A DNA stretch of 64,000 bases. It comes from Thuidium tamariscinum (Eukaryota; Streptophyta; Bryopsida; Hypnales; Thuidiaceae). Each line of letters starts with the position of its first letter. The stretch's first letter is position 1. Both the position numbers and the translations under genes were made by a program. This document shows, one piece after another, positions 23,062-35,100 of the stretch. The notes under the pieces are model-generated. The model did not search any database, was not told where the DNA came from, and saw only the letters and a list, made by a program, of their open reading frames with translations. Where the stretch lies: the NCBI GenBank assembly GCA_947034885.2, contig OX344752.2, positions 18,166,001-18,230,000 of the forward strand. Direction: 5' to 3'.

Positions 23062-23388
23062 TAAGATAGAAGGCTCTTAAATGAAGCGGGTTCTAAAATG
23101 GTGCCCTATCTTAAATGTACAATACTTGTACATGTTTCTTTTTCATAGCCTTCAGCAGTGTACAATGTACATTTTAGCTAGGGCACCATTTTAGAGCCCT
23201 ATGTCCTTTCAACTTCAAAATTTGATAACTAATTCAAAAAATCTCAGAAAAATATGAAACGACTTGGTTTAAATGTCAATTCTACTTGTCTTTCAAAGAA
23301 AATTTACTGAAAAATATTTCTAAAAGTTTTACCTCTCTGAAATTCTGTTTCAGCCCTTAGATGGTCCATTATAAGACCTCTTACCTTA
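23062..23388 (+). mobile_element. MITE K, copy 1
   Basis: A 327-bp non-coding element starting TAAGATAGAAGGCTCTTAAA and ending GACCTCTTACCTTA. Internal landmarks are TTCTAAAATGGTGCCCTA, a palindrome around ACAATACTTGTACAT, and CAGCCCTTAGATGGTCCATT. Inverted copy at 28914-29247 and direct copy at about 59443-59754. Terminal GGTAGAAG resembles MITEs A and B. Confidence 0.75.
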
Positions 23389-24117
23389 ACAAGCGCACAT
23401 CATTCTTCTCTCTGTGCACCTCCAAGATCAAGAGATCTAGGAAAGTGTCCCATTTGGGTCTACCTTACATGGGTGCACTGACATAGAGGCTCTCATTAAT
23501 TTCTGCAAAAATTGAGATGCTTGGTTCAATATATGCGCATCAAATTTATGAAGAATCCTCGAGGACTGGCTTGGCACTTGCATTGCCTCTTTTTAATGAG
23601 CAGCGTCTGATTCTCTGAAACGTAAATCGGAACAGCAATCCTATTTTTAAGAGCTTGGTTTGTCCGCTGGAAAGTCTCAACGTACTTCGGCCCCGAGCTA
23701 GAATCTCGCCAGAGTAATCAACGAAGGAGAAATCCAAAATGGGACTCAATTTCGAAGAATTCCAGACTGAAGTGACTGTCTTCGTTTGTTTCAAAAACAA
23801 ATAACAAAAGCAAAAACAAACTGAAGTGAATGTCAATGGAATTTGAACACATAATTGAAGGACAGTTGTCCAACTCCTGTCAGTATTGGATTTCTCCTGG
23901 GTAACGTAATTATGGCAATTGACAATTATTCCAGGAAGCACAGATACATTATCTACCTGAGCTAGTGAACTAATTTCTGTGCTTAATTAGTTAATTATCC
24001 CCCAGCCCTAATTAAGGGAACCGTTTACGAACAGTTCGATCGATCAAACGCATGCAGCCGTATTGTATGTCGGCGATCGAGCTAGGATTGAAATTAGGTT
24101 AAAGTTAATATCATTCC

Positions 24118-24175
24118 GGAGAATCGAACTCCTCTTCTCAGAGAAATCCATTAATTTAACTACAGCCAGTCTAAT
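24118..24175 (-). repeat. tRNA-like fragment, possible SINE relic
   Basis: On the minus strand, TGGCTGTAGTTAAATTAATG resembles an A-box region, followed about 20 bases later by GAGTTCGATTCTCC, a good match to a B box (GGTTCGANTCC). The cloverleaf is not convincing, so a tRNA-derived SINE remnant is more likely than a tRNA gene. Confidence 0.35.
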
Positions 24176-25021
24176 GAAGTCGATCACGAGGCCAGGCAGT
24201 AATTACTAAAAGCTTAACCGAACTTTCGTTTAGTTGTAAGCTTCAATGGCAAAACAGACCACTAAGTTAGATTTCACTCGATCAAGACGCGAGGCAAATT
24301 AAGAATTGAAGGTGCCTAGCTGAACTTCTCCGATACCCGTCCACTGGACAGTTTATACGGCCTTAACTTAGTCTACTACATTTGTAAGTTTAAGTTATAA
24401 TTAATTGGGATTGAGCATGAACCATGACGGCACGCGTCGGCCAATTGCAAAGAAAGTTGATTGTACGTATCGGAACAGCCAAATGTAGTTTTAACTTATC
24501 AGTAGCTAATTGATTCAGTCAGCTGCATGCATGCACCAGCTAGTACCAACGTATTCGGCGGAGTTGATCTAGTAGCGCGCGAAACATAATGAAGTGCGCT
24601 TGCACGCGCGCTCAAAATATATCTACCGATTGCTTAGTAAGGTAAGTTGTATACTAGTATGAAAAAATTGCATCAAGATTGCTGAATGGACATTTGGGTC
24701 TTTGATCTATAAGTCAATTAGCAGTAGCGTCAGACACGCAAACAAAGGTCGCCTGCATGCATGCAGAACCTCGAAATGACAATTTGTCCGATATATTATT
24801 TATACAGCGTCAGTTTCTAGCTAGTTAGTTACTGTGAGTGCAAGCTAACATTCTCAGGAGGAGATCTTGAACTTTGTCAAAGAGAAACTACGCGTAAAGA
24901 AATATTTGTACTTAGCTTAAGAGGATTAATTATACACCGCATGCAACATGCTCGATCAGGAGGTCGTAGCATCTCGAGGCGCATCTCGATCAGAGAATCA
25001 AGGGGGAATAGTTACATGATC

Positions 25022-25085
25022 GTGGGAGATTGAACTCCTGACCTCATGGATTCCACATTAACACGTACGAATCGAGACTACTTAC
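25022..25085 (-). repeat. tRNA-like fragment, possible SINE relic
   Basis: On the minus strand, a GGTAAGTAGTCTCGATTCG segment is followed by GGAGTTCAATCTCCC, which matches a polymerase III B box. The arrangement and spacing resemble the fragment at 24118-24175. No anticodon stem is recognisable. Confidence 0.3.
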
Positions 25086-26460
25086 CAGGACAGGTAGAAA
25101 TTGGACATTTTGGGGGGAATAAATTAAAGTCGATAAGGTCGATTCCGTCATCACCATGCGCGCGCAGCCTTTGAGGTGATCGATACGTTGCATATACAAA
25201 TATTAAAGCTCGGTCGGCCAGAAAAGACTGAGCCTAAATATATGATTGAAGTTCAGTTGGAAAAATCAACTCCAAATCGATCAACGCCATGCATGCATGC
25301 ATGGATCGCAGAATTAATTATAAGCCGATCAGTTAGAATATAAATTAGCATAATGTGGTGGAGGTCAATCGTAAGTTTCGTTAAATTAGCGCCAGGAATT
25401 GCGACATACCTCCAGCCCGAAAGCGAGGACAGCAACGTTAAATTGGTGGTATTTCAAGACCTTGGCACTTAATTTTTTTGATCAGTTTTGAGACTTCTCT
25501 GTAGATTTCTGTCAACATAACGATATCAAATTTTCGCCAATTCTCATCAGTTCACCGAAATTGAGGTTACACACTGAAGGTCCCCACGCACTATCTAGAA
25601 CCCTAAGCACAGCGTTAGCTAGATTGCTATTCTTGTTTCACTCGGCCACGATTACAGATTTTTGACCATTAGTTGAGCCTGGGTTAGTTATGAAATTTGA
25701 TTATTGAAATTATATCACAATTTTATACAAGATATGTTTCAAACTTGAACGTTGCAGGTGATCGATGCATGACAACAAGATCATCAGTAATCTGCAAGAG
25801 TTTTAGGAAAAACAGACAAGTATAAGGTTCAAAAATCCCTTGATAACTACACATTATTCAAGATTATTGATTTTTTAAGTGTATGCATACATAATCAGAC
25901 TTTGCAAATATGCCAATTTAGCAAAATATGGGGTTGTATCTTTCAGCTCGAATTCCTGTTCCAATACCGTTAACTCTTGCTCTTGAAGGTCATGCCCCGC
26001 GCGGCCTTGCTACCTCAGTCTATGGATATGCTTCACTGTTCCGTGCGGAGAGTGGGAAAAGCTAGAATTCGTATTGATTAATCAAAAAATTCAAACCAAA
26101 AACGCCTTCTGATGAAAGTTGCTCTGATCGCACAAGCAAAATTAAAATGCGAAGCTCGAATGGTATGATCCCTCCGTCACTCTAAAACGAGAATTACGAT
26201 CTTTAAATCGCTCTGAGAGTTGTTCAAGTAATGTCAATTTCACTAGAATTCCTCTACTTGCAAAGTAGTACATTTCACGTTCAAGCAGCACAGCCTGAAA
26301 CATAAACATACAACTTTGCTTACTTAGTTTTTAGTGAGCACTTAGCTTTTCGTAGAAGTAACTTACTTCTCAGTTCTTGGCACCAGAACCTTGCCAAATA
26401 TATTAACAAAATTGAGGATAAGTTCAAGTAGCAATGCAACTGAAGGACGGAGTGGGATTC

Positions 26461-26530
26461 AAGTAAATGGGTTAAATAATGGGTTTCTCAACTTCCAGAT
26501 CGAAGGTGTACGTAGTTCGATTCCCTAATC
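26461..26530 (+). repeat. tRNA-like fragment, possible SINE relic
   Basis: A B-box-like AGTTCGATTCCC at 26513-26524 follows an A-box-like GGGTTAAATAATGGG region about 35 bases upstream. The fragment does not fold as a standard tRNA. Confidence 0.3.
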
Positions 26531-27171
26531 GTGCTCAGTCTGCTTTTGTATGTGCTATTTCTTTTTCTGTTTTAATTTGTGTGTGTGTGTGTGATATATT
26601 ATTCTTTCCACAAACACCTAAGGTGACTTTGGTTTGGGTTCAAGATTATTATAACTTAGAGAAGCCTTCGTGGTAGTCACTAAGGACCTGTTCATGCTGA
26701 AGCTCTGAAAGCTGCTCAGTCGTAAGCTTACATGCAAGAGCACCGACATTTGGGGGATCGTGAACTTTTATTTTATCCTTGTGATAGTGAGAGAAGCTGG
26801 ATTAGATCAGGGACAAATTAAAAGGTCACTTGTAAATTTGTTTTTTCCTTGGTCTTGGTGTCAACTTACTCTCCCTACCCTTTAATTAGCATGATTTGAC
26901 ACGGGACCTGGAATGAATCGACTCTAAATTCAACCTCGAAAAGAGGGTGGAATTAAGCCGTGATCTGAGGGGTTTTGCATGTATTGTAACTGTACCACTG
27001 GTAATCTAAGTAGGACCACATGAACTAGATTTGTTTTTGCAACATTCTTTGTACTTTCTATCAGTTTGTAAGCACTTACACTTGGACAAAATTTCAGCCA
27101 CATCTGCTAATCTGAGAATAATAAATACTTCAGAATTTCTCGTAACAACCTGTGAGTCAAGGGCAGGCACT

Positions 27172-27229
27172 TAAACCCTAAACCCTAAAAAAACCCTAAA
27201 CCCAAAAACCCTAAACCAACCCTAAACCT
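27172..27229 (+). repeat. Interstitial plant telomere-like repeats
   Basis: A 58-bp cluster of CCCTAAA units and variants: seven or so units separated by extra adenines or cytosines (TAAACCCTAAACCCTAAA, then AAACCCTAAACCC and similar). CCCTAAA/TTTAGGG is the Arabidopsis-type telomere repeat. The cluster is degenerate and too short to be a chromosome end. Confidence 0.85.
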
Positions 27230-28913
27230 GAATGCAGCATGCTTGTGAAGAATGTTGGTTTGAAGTGCATGTATCCGGTGGCCTATTCATATCCAGAGGA
27301 GTATTGCATGCAATATTCCGTCTGAGTTCCAAAGAAAATAGCCACAACCGAAATTTGAACTACCTTAATATGTGTTGAATCTAAACAAAGCAATTAAATG
27401 AGGGTGTGCCACACATGCATGCTCCTATAAATGCAGATTTGTCTGTGCATGATGAGCATAGAAGTTTGAACAGTTTTCTTTGAAGATTCTCAACATGAAG
27501 AAGGAATGCAACTTCAGATTACTGTGTTGAACACAATTTGCCTTGAAAAGATTCTTGTTTCTGACTCGTCAGTGTGGAATTTAACTGGAAATGCAAAATT
27601 ATAACAGGTCTACATATCTTGGGAAATTGAGATTCCTTGGCAAGTTGTTTCTTCTAAGATTGTGAACCAAAATGATGTGAGAAAACAGTCACTACCAAAA
27701 TATATAGGAGGAAGTGGATCATTCAGTATTTCACTACATTTCCAACTCCATCACCATCAAAGTCTTGCCATTATTTAGCTCATGCAACTTTGTAGCTTTG
27801 AATCAAATGAATGTACATCCAATGCCGTCACATGATATTTCATAATGGTTTTTTGGCACACAATGAAACCTCACTTGGTGTTTGGTGTTTATAGCTTTGC
27901 TTGAGGCAGCCATCAGTAGGCTTTATTATTGTATTAATTTGGTACCCTGTGGTACTAACTTTGATCATACACTCTCAAAGGACTAAGTTATATTAGGTCA
28001 CAAGAAGGCCATATTTGACATGAATGATCAATGCTTTTGAATTTGTGTGTCTTTCCACACATGGACAGATAAAACAGAAAAAGCACTTTCTAAAACTCAT
28101 AACTTTATTCACAAAAGCCAACCCAAATGGAAATGGAAGCTACTTAAGGCTATTATATACACTTAGCCAATCAAATACGGGTACTGGTTTTCAAAGAAGC
28201 TGAATGGATGATTGAATGTTCCTGTTGTACTGTTGCATATGTTGCAATGGAATCACTCAGTACAGAAATCTCTGTGCGTGAAAATGTGTTCAGTCTTTAT
28301 GGAGAATACGAGATGGATGGCGAATTTCGATAAAATGGCAATATTCACTATGCCATTTTTCAGATCGCTCATTCTGAACTAAAAGCTAACATCTAGGACT
28401 GGTATAGATTTTCAGACATTTAAGATGTGTGTAGATTTCCAAAATTTGTGACGCACTTAGATTCAAACCGTGTGGTCTAAAACATCTTGGATAGGTATAG
28501 ATTTCAGATATCTATGACTAGTTTAGATTTCAGACCATACAATCTAAACTGTGAAAACTGCCAAATTAATGACATTTTGCCATTTTGATGAAATTCGCCA
28601 TACGGACAATTTTCCTTTTTTCCTCTTTTAAGCACCACGACAGAAAGCAAGATGAGATATGGCATTTGGGACAGGCTCTAACTTATTAGTTGGATTTGTC
28701 GATGGATCATCCTATTTGTCCTTAACTTGCATTCAGCAATGTCAGCATTGGTCCAACTTGCTAGCAAATCTAGCTTTTTCTTTTTCTTTTTCTTTTCTTT
28801 TTTTCTTCTTGGGGGGAAGGTGAGCAAATCTAACTTAGTCAGGAGGAACAACATACTGCACACATCTAACTTATCCCAGCAAACCTTACAACTGTCAGGC
28901 CTAAGGACTCATG

Positions 28914-29247
28914 TAAGGTAAGAGGTCCTATATATAATGGACCATCTAAGGGCTGAAACAGAATTTCAGGGAGGAAAAACTCCTAGAGATATTTTCAGTA
29001 AATTTTCCTTGAAAGACAAGTAGAATTGACATCTAACCCAAGTCATTTCATATTTTTCTGAGCTTTTTTGAATTAGTTATTAAATTTTGAAGTTGAAAGG
29101 GCATAGGGCTCTAAAATGGTGCCCTAGCTAAAATGTACATTGTCAGTACATTGCTGAAGGCTATGAAAAAGCAACATGTACAAGTATTGTACATTTAAGA
29201 TAGGGCACCATTTTAGAACCTACTCCATTTAAGAGCCTTCTACCTTA
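28914..29247 (-). mobile_element. MITE K, copy 2 (inverted)
   Basis: A 334-bp reverse-complement copy of the element at 23062-23388. It starts TAAGGTAAGAGGTCC and ends GAGCCTTCTACCTTA. Similarity to copy 1 is high along its whole length. Confidence 0.75.
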
Positions 29248-29856
29248 TTGATGCGACTTCAATTGACCATAAATTTCATTCACTTGCATTGGCACAAAGC
29301 GAAGTCATTTCTAATAAGGTGGGTAACTTAGGGGAAGCAACCCATTTTCAATCAAATAAGCAATTGAGCATACCTAGAATATGGATATATTGAATGAGGA
29401 GAAAAAAAATCCCTATATCCTGAAATAAATTTGAAAAGGATTCACTAATTTTTCTGAATTTTATTTCTCAAAATCAAAATATCATGAATTTTTTAGGTGA
29501 AGATTCTATTCCTCCCATACTAGTCATATATAGGTCATCCTATTTAGAACCAAGGGCAAGTTGTAAAACCAAGAGTGCTTCTTTACTATGATAGAAAAAT
29601 TGACACACCAATCAAAAGTGTTTTATTGTTATTGTCATGTGTCACCTTACCAAGCGTAAGTACCATTCCTAATTAATATGCATAAGAATTGTTTGCAATT
29701 AGACCACCCTACTCTGCCAGAATGGGGGTGATTTGCCTCCCCAACATCCAATATGGCACCTTCAATTGTCTAAAACTATCATTGTTGTTGTGTGCACTTT
29801 CATCTCCAAAATCAATTTGTACAACTTTGTGTTTTGAAGAAAAAAATCGATATGTA
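29248..29856. other. Intergenic DNA, no gene seen
   Basis: AT-rich sequence; the 83-codon ORF running from 29689 into the next element has no family match. Confidence 0.4.
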
Positions 29857-30587
29857 GGGTCATTGCAAGAAACACCGGTCCTATTTCATGTCACAATGAG
29901 AACCACTTTTCTGTTGTTTACTATAACTTTTGTAGATTAATTCCAATGAACATGAAATTTTTATTGAACATACCTAACTTGAAGGTTACTAGATCACTTA
30001 TTTTTCAGAATTTAAAAAATAATAATTTATATTTAAAAATCATTTTTGTTGAGCGTCACAATTTATAGTTTACAAAAATCACTACGTTATGAGTGCCCAA
30101 AGTTAATGATTTATAAACAAAACTTTCATGGTCTATACATATAGGTGTAAAACTTATAACTTTTGAATGAAATCCAAAAATATGTTATTTCATGTCCTCC
30201 ACATGAGTACAAAATTTTTTCCGTTGCGTGCAATTTCTGAACATTGAAGATGGTTCTAAGATTGTTCTTTTGGTGAAATCTCATCAAAATCAACTCTTTA
30301 AGAATGGAAATTTTTTAGTTTTTTTAAAAATTGATTTTCCTATTTTTTACAAATTAAAATGTAAAAGTACCAATTTTCATGAGATTTTGCACTTTTCTAG
30401 TTCTCCTACTTAGAGATTTTTCCTATAATTTTCCTTTCTATGGTACCTTCTTCTTAAAGATATATACATGAAATATATTTTTTATTATTTTTAAAAATTG
30501 TTTTTCTAATTTTAAAGCCCTCCCAAAGGAAAAAAAGAGTACTATGAAAACGCTACACTTTTTGGACAGTGTTTCTTGCAATGACCC
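29857..30587 (-). mobile_element. GGGTCATTGCAAG element, copy 2 (uninterrupted)
   Basis: A 731-bp element with 16-bp perfect terminal inverted repeats: GGGTCATTGCAAGAAACA on the left and TGTTTCTTGCAATGACCC on the right. TA flanks both ends (TGTA and TATA). It is oriented opposite to copies 1 and 3. Internal motifs such as TTCTCCTACTTAGAGA and TACCTTCTTCTTAAAGATAT correspond in reverse to the other copies. It serves as the unoccupied reference for the LINE insertion. No ORF of a transposase. Confidence 0.8.
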
Positions 30588-31158
30588 TATACATGTATTG
30601 AAGAAATGGTTTTAGAACTAAATGAACTTTGATCCTTTATAACTTCTACATGCACTATTCAATTGTAGCATTCTTTGGTGTGTTGGAACCTCATCTTAAG
30701 TGCCAATATGAAAATATGAAGATTTGACCAATCTTTTATACTAATAACAAGGTACAATAGCAAAAAGTCGTAGTTTGGGAGATTTCCACCTTATGTAAGA
30801 GTATATCCATTCTTTAATTGGGAAGGGGCATAGCTAAAGTAGAACCGCTTATTCCTGAACGAAGACCCATATCTAACTTATAGGATGTAGCTATTTCCAA
30901 CCAAGGCTTGAAGAGATTTTTGATTAAAGCTTGAAATGTACTTTTTCCTCATTTTTAAGGTAGGGACTAAATGACTAATAATGTCATGACACATCTCCCA
31001 AAGTGTCATAATGTGTGTCAAATGTACAAAACAAAAGAGGATGAGTGGTTTGGGACAATTTGATAAACATCTCAATGCTCCCTTTTACTTGTACCCATAC
31101 TTGAACTACAAATAAGATTTTGACACCTCTTTGAAGTTAGAGATTTTCCAAAGTAGAC
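30588..31158. other. Intergenic DNA, no gene seen
   Basis: AT-rich; nothing recognised. Confidence 0.4.
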
Positions 31159-32122
31159 TTAATTCTAAAATGCCCTAGGGGACCAAAAGTGTCCTCATAT
31201 TCTAAAAGTCCAATGCAAAGTGTTATGATTGAACTTCTACATCCAATGTTCAAATCTAATAAAACTTAATGGAGAAGTTGTATTCTCCCTTCTAGATTGT
31301 GTGATAAATTTTTCAAATTGATTTAAGATGTATTGGTTTTTTGAAGGCCAATCAAAGTTTATAGGTTCAATTTGAATTAACCAAATTGCATTTCATAGCT
31401 ACAACTTTGGGGGCTTGTATCTCCTTCATTCAATGTTTTTTTTCAAAAAGATTTGTTGAATTATCTTTCTCTAGAAGTCTAGTTATTGTGGTAAAATTTT
31501 CATATCAATCCAAGTTGTTTTGAACACTAGGGAGCAATTTGAAGTTCAAGTACTAGACATGTTTGGGTTACAATGAACTTTAGCAATTTGTTTCTTCTTT
31601 GTACAATATTTGTTTATAATATTTTTCTGGAAAAGTTGCACATACTAGTCTAGTTTGTGTGGCTAAACTTTCATACCAATCCAAGAAATTATGAGTAAAT
31701 GAGGAGCATTTTAGTAAAAGGAAGTTCAACTTTAGATGTGTTTTTTTCACCAATTTTTTACTTTTGAAAGCCATTTTGCAAACACCATGAATCAATTGAA
31801 TGATATTTTCTTTAAAGAATGGTTTTGTTTGTTGGTTTTGAATCACTTTATAGTTCAAAGTTTTTCATTTGAACAAGTTTAGAAATTAAAATTTTCACCT
31901 CCAAATGTATATTTAGGAAAATTTAAGCATCCTTTTACAACACTAAAACATTATAATCTCTCAATCTATATGGACAAATAATTCCAAATTCAATTCAAGT
32001 CACTTACAACAAGATTACTACAAGATTGTGTGGTTGAGATTTGCATACCTTAATGATTTTTAGACCTATAACATTCCAAAAGCAATGATGTTTTTTGACC
32101 CGACAAGACCTTTTGGGGTTAA
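31159..32122. mobile_element. TTAA/CCCC element G
   Basis: A 964-bp relative of element H at 37321-38280 in the same orientation. Shared internal landmarks include CAAAGTGTT, AATAAAACTT, TTGTATCTCCTTCAT, CCAAGTTGTTTTGAA and ACACTAAAACATTATAATCT, in the same order. The right end TTTTGGGGTTAA fits the family; the left end TTAATTCTAAAATGCCCTAG is decayed. Confidence 0.65.
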
Positions 32123-35100
32123 ACCTTAGTTTAAAGAGAAGACAATTCTATGTGATTTCAATGCATGCAATTATGCCTTGTTGTCATTTTAAGAAATTGA
32201 AATTGATAGATATTGAAATGCAATCTTGAATAAGAAGTGAACTATGGCCTAAATAGAGGGTGAAATTTCATAAACAATAACTCAATGATATCTAGTTTTT
32301 AAACAAATAGTGATGTTTAATAGCATAGTGTTAAACTCTAAATACAATTTTTTAGGATTTTCATCTTAAAAAATATTTTAATCCTTCTTAAAAGGCCAAG
32401 TTTTGAAATGGAAAACTTATTCATTGAATGTTGTGAAACATATTCATGTTATTTGAACTATAGAATATCTAAAAAAAAGAATCTTGAAAATCAATATTAT
32501 GGAAACATTAAGAGATAATTTAAGAACCTACAAATGATTGGATGGATGAAAAAATTGAAGCTTTAGTGGAATTAAAGCATGGTTACATTCATTTGCTATC
32601 TAAAATCTAAATACATAGTCTTCAACCTCCAAATGCCCAAAACCTATTTTGGAGGTTCTAAAACCACTCAAAACTACCATTGTTAGTGCAAGGAATGCAA
32701 ACTTTGCATATCTAACCAATTTTTTTTGCATTAGTCTATTGCAACAATGTGTGAAAGAAATTTCAAAAACTTTGACATGATAGATTGCAATATATTTGAG
32801 TTCAAAGTGAAGTGAACATAGTATTTTGGCATCATGGCAACTCGTTTGTAAGACTTTGAATCTCCTTAATTAAATTATTTTGCATTATAGATGTCTTGCA
32901 CTATAGATTTTTTTGCAACAAAATTTGTATAAGTTGAGAGACCAGTGAAAAAATTCAAATATATATATTCTTTAAAAAATTGTTATATAGAAGAAGGTAC
33001 AAGAGAGAAGGAAAATCTACATTACCATGAATTCTTAAAGATATTTTCAACACAAGCTAAGGTAACTCAATCTATGACAAGAAAAATGGGAGCCAAAGAC
33101 AACCACTAAATCCTCCATTTGAAGTAGGCCCAACACAAGAATTCAAGGTTTCAAGGATTTACCTTGGGGAAAATCACAAGAATTCTTTCAATTTTTGCAT
33201 ATAATTTTTTTGCAAATTTTGAATTCATATTTGAAATCAAAGATACCCAAATTAGTTAGGAGAGGTCTAGAACATACCCTACATATGGCACAAAATAGGG
33301 GACTTTTTTTTTTACTTTACCCCAAAGAATCCAAATCTTACCTTGCTAGGCCCATTTCAATTGGAGGATTTAGTATTTTCTAGGAGCCCACCCATTACAC
33401 TCCAAATTTTACTATTTATTTAATGTACATTCCAATTCTGAAATGTACACCACTAGAATAATTCTACTTGTGATAGGTTGATTCCCATTTTGCATGTTAT
33501 AGGCTGAGTTACCTTACTATCTACATATGGTATTGCATAACAACAATTGCATATGATATTTGAGTTATTCATAAAGTACACTAAACCGGGGTTTAAACCC
33601 ATGAGTTTCATGAAAAAGTCGGTTGAGTGAAAAAAGTTGAAATAAAAGTGGGTATGAAACTTATTTTTCCATCAAAATGGTGCCTAAAAAAGTTTGGTCC
33701 CCACTTTTGAAGTCTTGTGCCATAAGTATCTTGCAAAAAATTTGATGCTTCAACGATGGTTGCCTTCTCAACTTCAAAAAAAGCCATGCCCAAAGTGGGG
33801 GGACTTTACAAATAACTCAAGTGAATGAAATTTTTTTCAAGAGATGACCAAAAACTCAAATGTCATTATTTTTTGGCCTTGCGTGCATGTTGCCATGATA
33901 TTGTGTAGGAAACCTATGATACCAATAATAATGTACCCTTGATCATTGGGCATTGATCCGCCGTTTTATTTCTTTCCTTTGGTTCAACATCCCATGATCC
34001 AAAAAGGATCCTCCAAATGCAAAAGGGGGATAAAATTGTAAAGCCTATATGTTGAGTTGGGACCCCCCCGCCATGGCTGTACTGGATGACACTCTCATCT
34101 CTCCAGCTGTCCTAACCCACTAAAGAATCTTCGAGTGATCCAGAGTATTGGACAATGGATCCATCAGGGGAATCACTTGCATGGAACAATTAGTACGGTA
34201 GAATAAAAAAATTGGAAGGGAAAAAAATCCATCATTTAAAAATTTAAAAATTATTTTTTGAAACAAATGAAATGGAAAATCATAATTTGAAGAATTAGAG
34301 TATTTCACCCATTTTCAACCACTTAAGCAATTACACATATGTGCATTGCAACTTTTTTGAATGCAATTTTTTTTTCATGTACAAAAATAGAATTTAGAAG
34401 GATGTCGTATTTTTTCAGAATTTTATTACACAAATTGTAATTATTATAAATTTTTTAGTAGAAGATTCTTTTCAACCTATAATGGTGATATAGGTTCATT
34501 GCTAAACCAACCAAAGGCTAGTTGCATTTATGAGAGCCTTGCAACCAATCATAATGTGCCATAATTGCTTTAGGAACTACACCAAAACTTCACGGAAAGA
34601 AAACAACCTATTGATTCGAAATGGGGGCTAATCAAAAAATGGATTGCCATCTTCTAAAAGTTCACAATTCAAATTGTAGCAACAATCTTTGTTTCAAGGT
34701 TTGTGATAAAGTTTTATTCTTATTGAATCAATTTGAAAAAATAATTTTTTATTTTGTTTTTTTATTTACTCTGTAAGTCCAAAAATGATCATCGGTTCTC
34801 CTTCATTTTTTCTCCCAAAATGATCTTTCAGTGCATATTATTAGATATTTAGATATTGATTTGGATGATTATGGTGTAGTAGCCATCCATTTAGATCTTG
34901 TAGATCTATGATCCACATGAATATAGTAAATGTTGTAGACAACATTTATTTGAATCGCATCACAAGATTAATGCCTCTAAATTGACAAGGAAGAGGCCTT
35001 GCATTTGATAAAGGCCACATATATAATACAATAGTAAATGGGAAGAAGTATGATTTCTTGTTGGATATTGCCTTAAAGGTCATTACTTATAATTTTATGT

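Larger units (their letters stand above)
23389..26340. other. Less AT-rich intergenic region with tRNA-like relics
   Basis: This stretch differs in composition from its surroundings: many restriction-site-like palindromes (GCATGC, GATCGATC, AGCTAG) and more G+C. A 131-codon minus ORF at 23941-23546 has no recognisable domain. Two tRNA-like fragments are listed separately. No gene was assigned. Confidence 0.35.
26341..28913. other. Intergenic DNA, no gene seen
   Basis: Contains a tRNA-like fragment near 26461-26530, a (TG)n run near 26578-26592 and the telomere-like cluster at 27172-27229. A TATA-like CTATAAATG lies near 27424-27432 after CATGCATG, but no coding exon was found downstream. Confidence 0.35.

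Noticed and set aside
23546..23941. 131-codon minus-strand ORF, the longest in its region
   Set aside because: No recognisable domain, irregular composition, and no splice or promoter context that sets it apart from chance.
26461..26530. A functional tRNA gene
   Set aside because: Only the B box is strong; acceptor and anticodon stems cannot be paired and no anticodon loop is evident.
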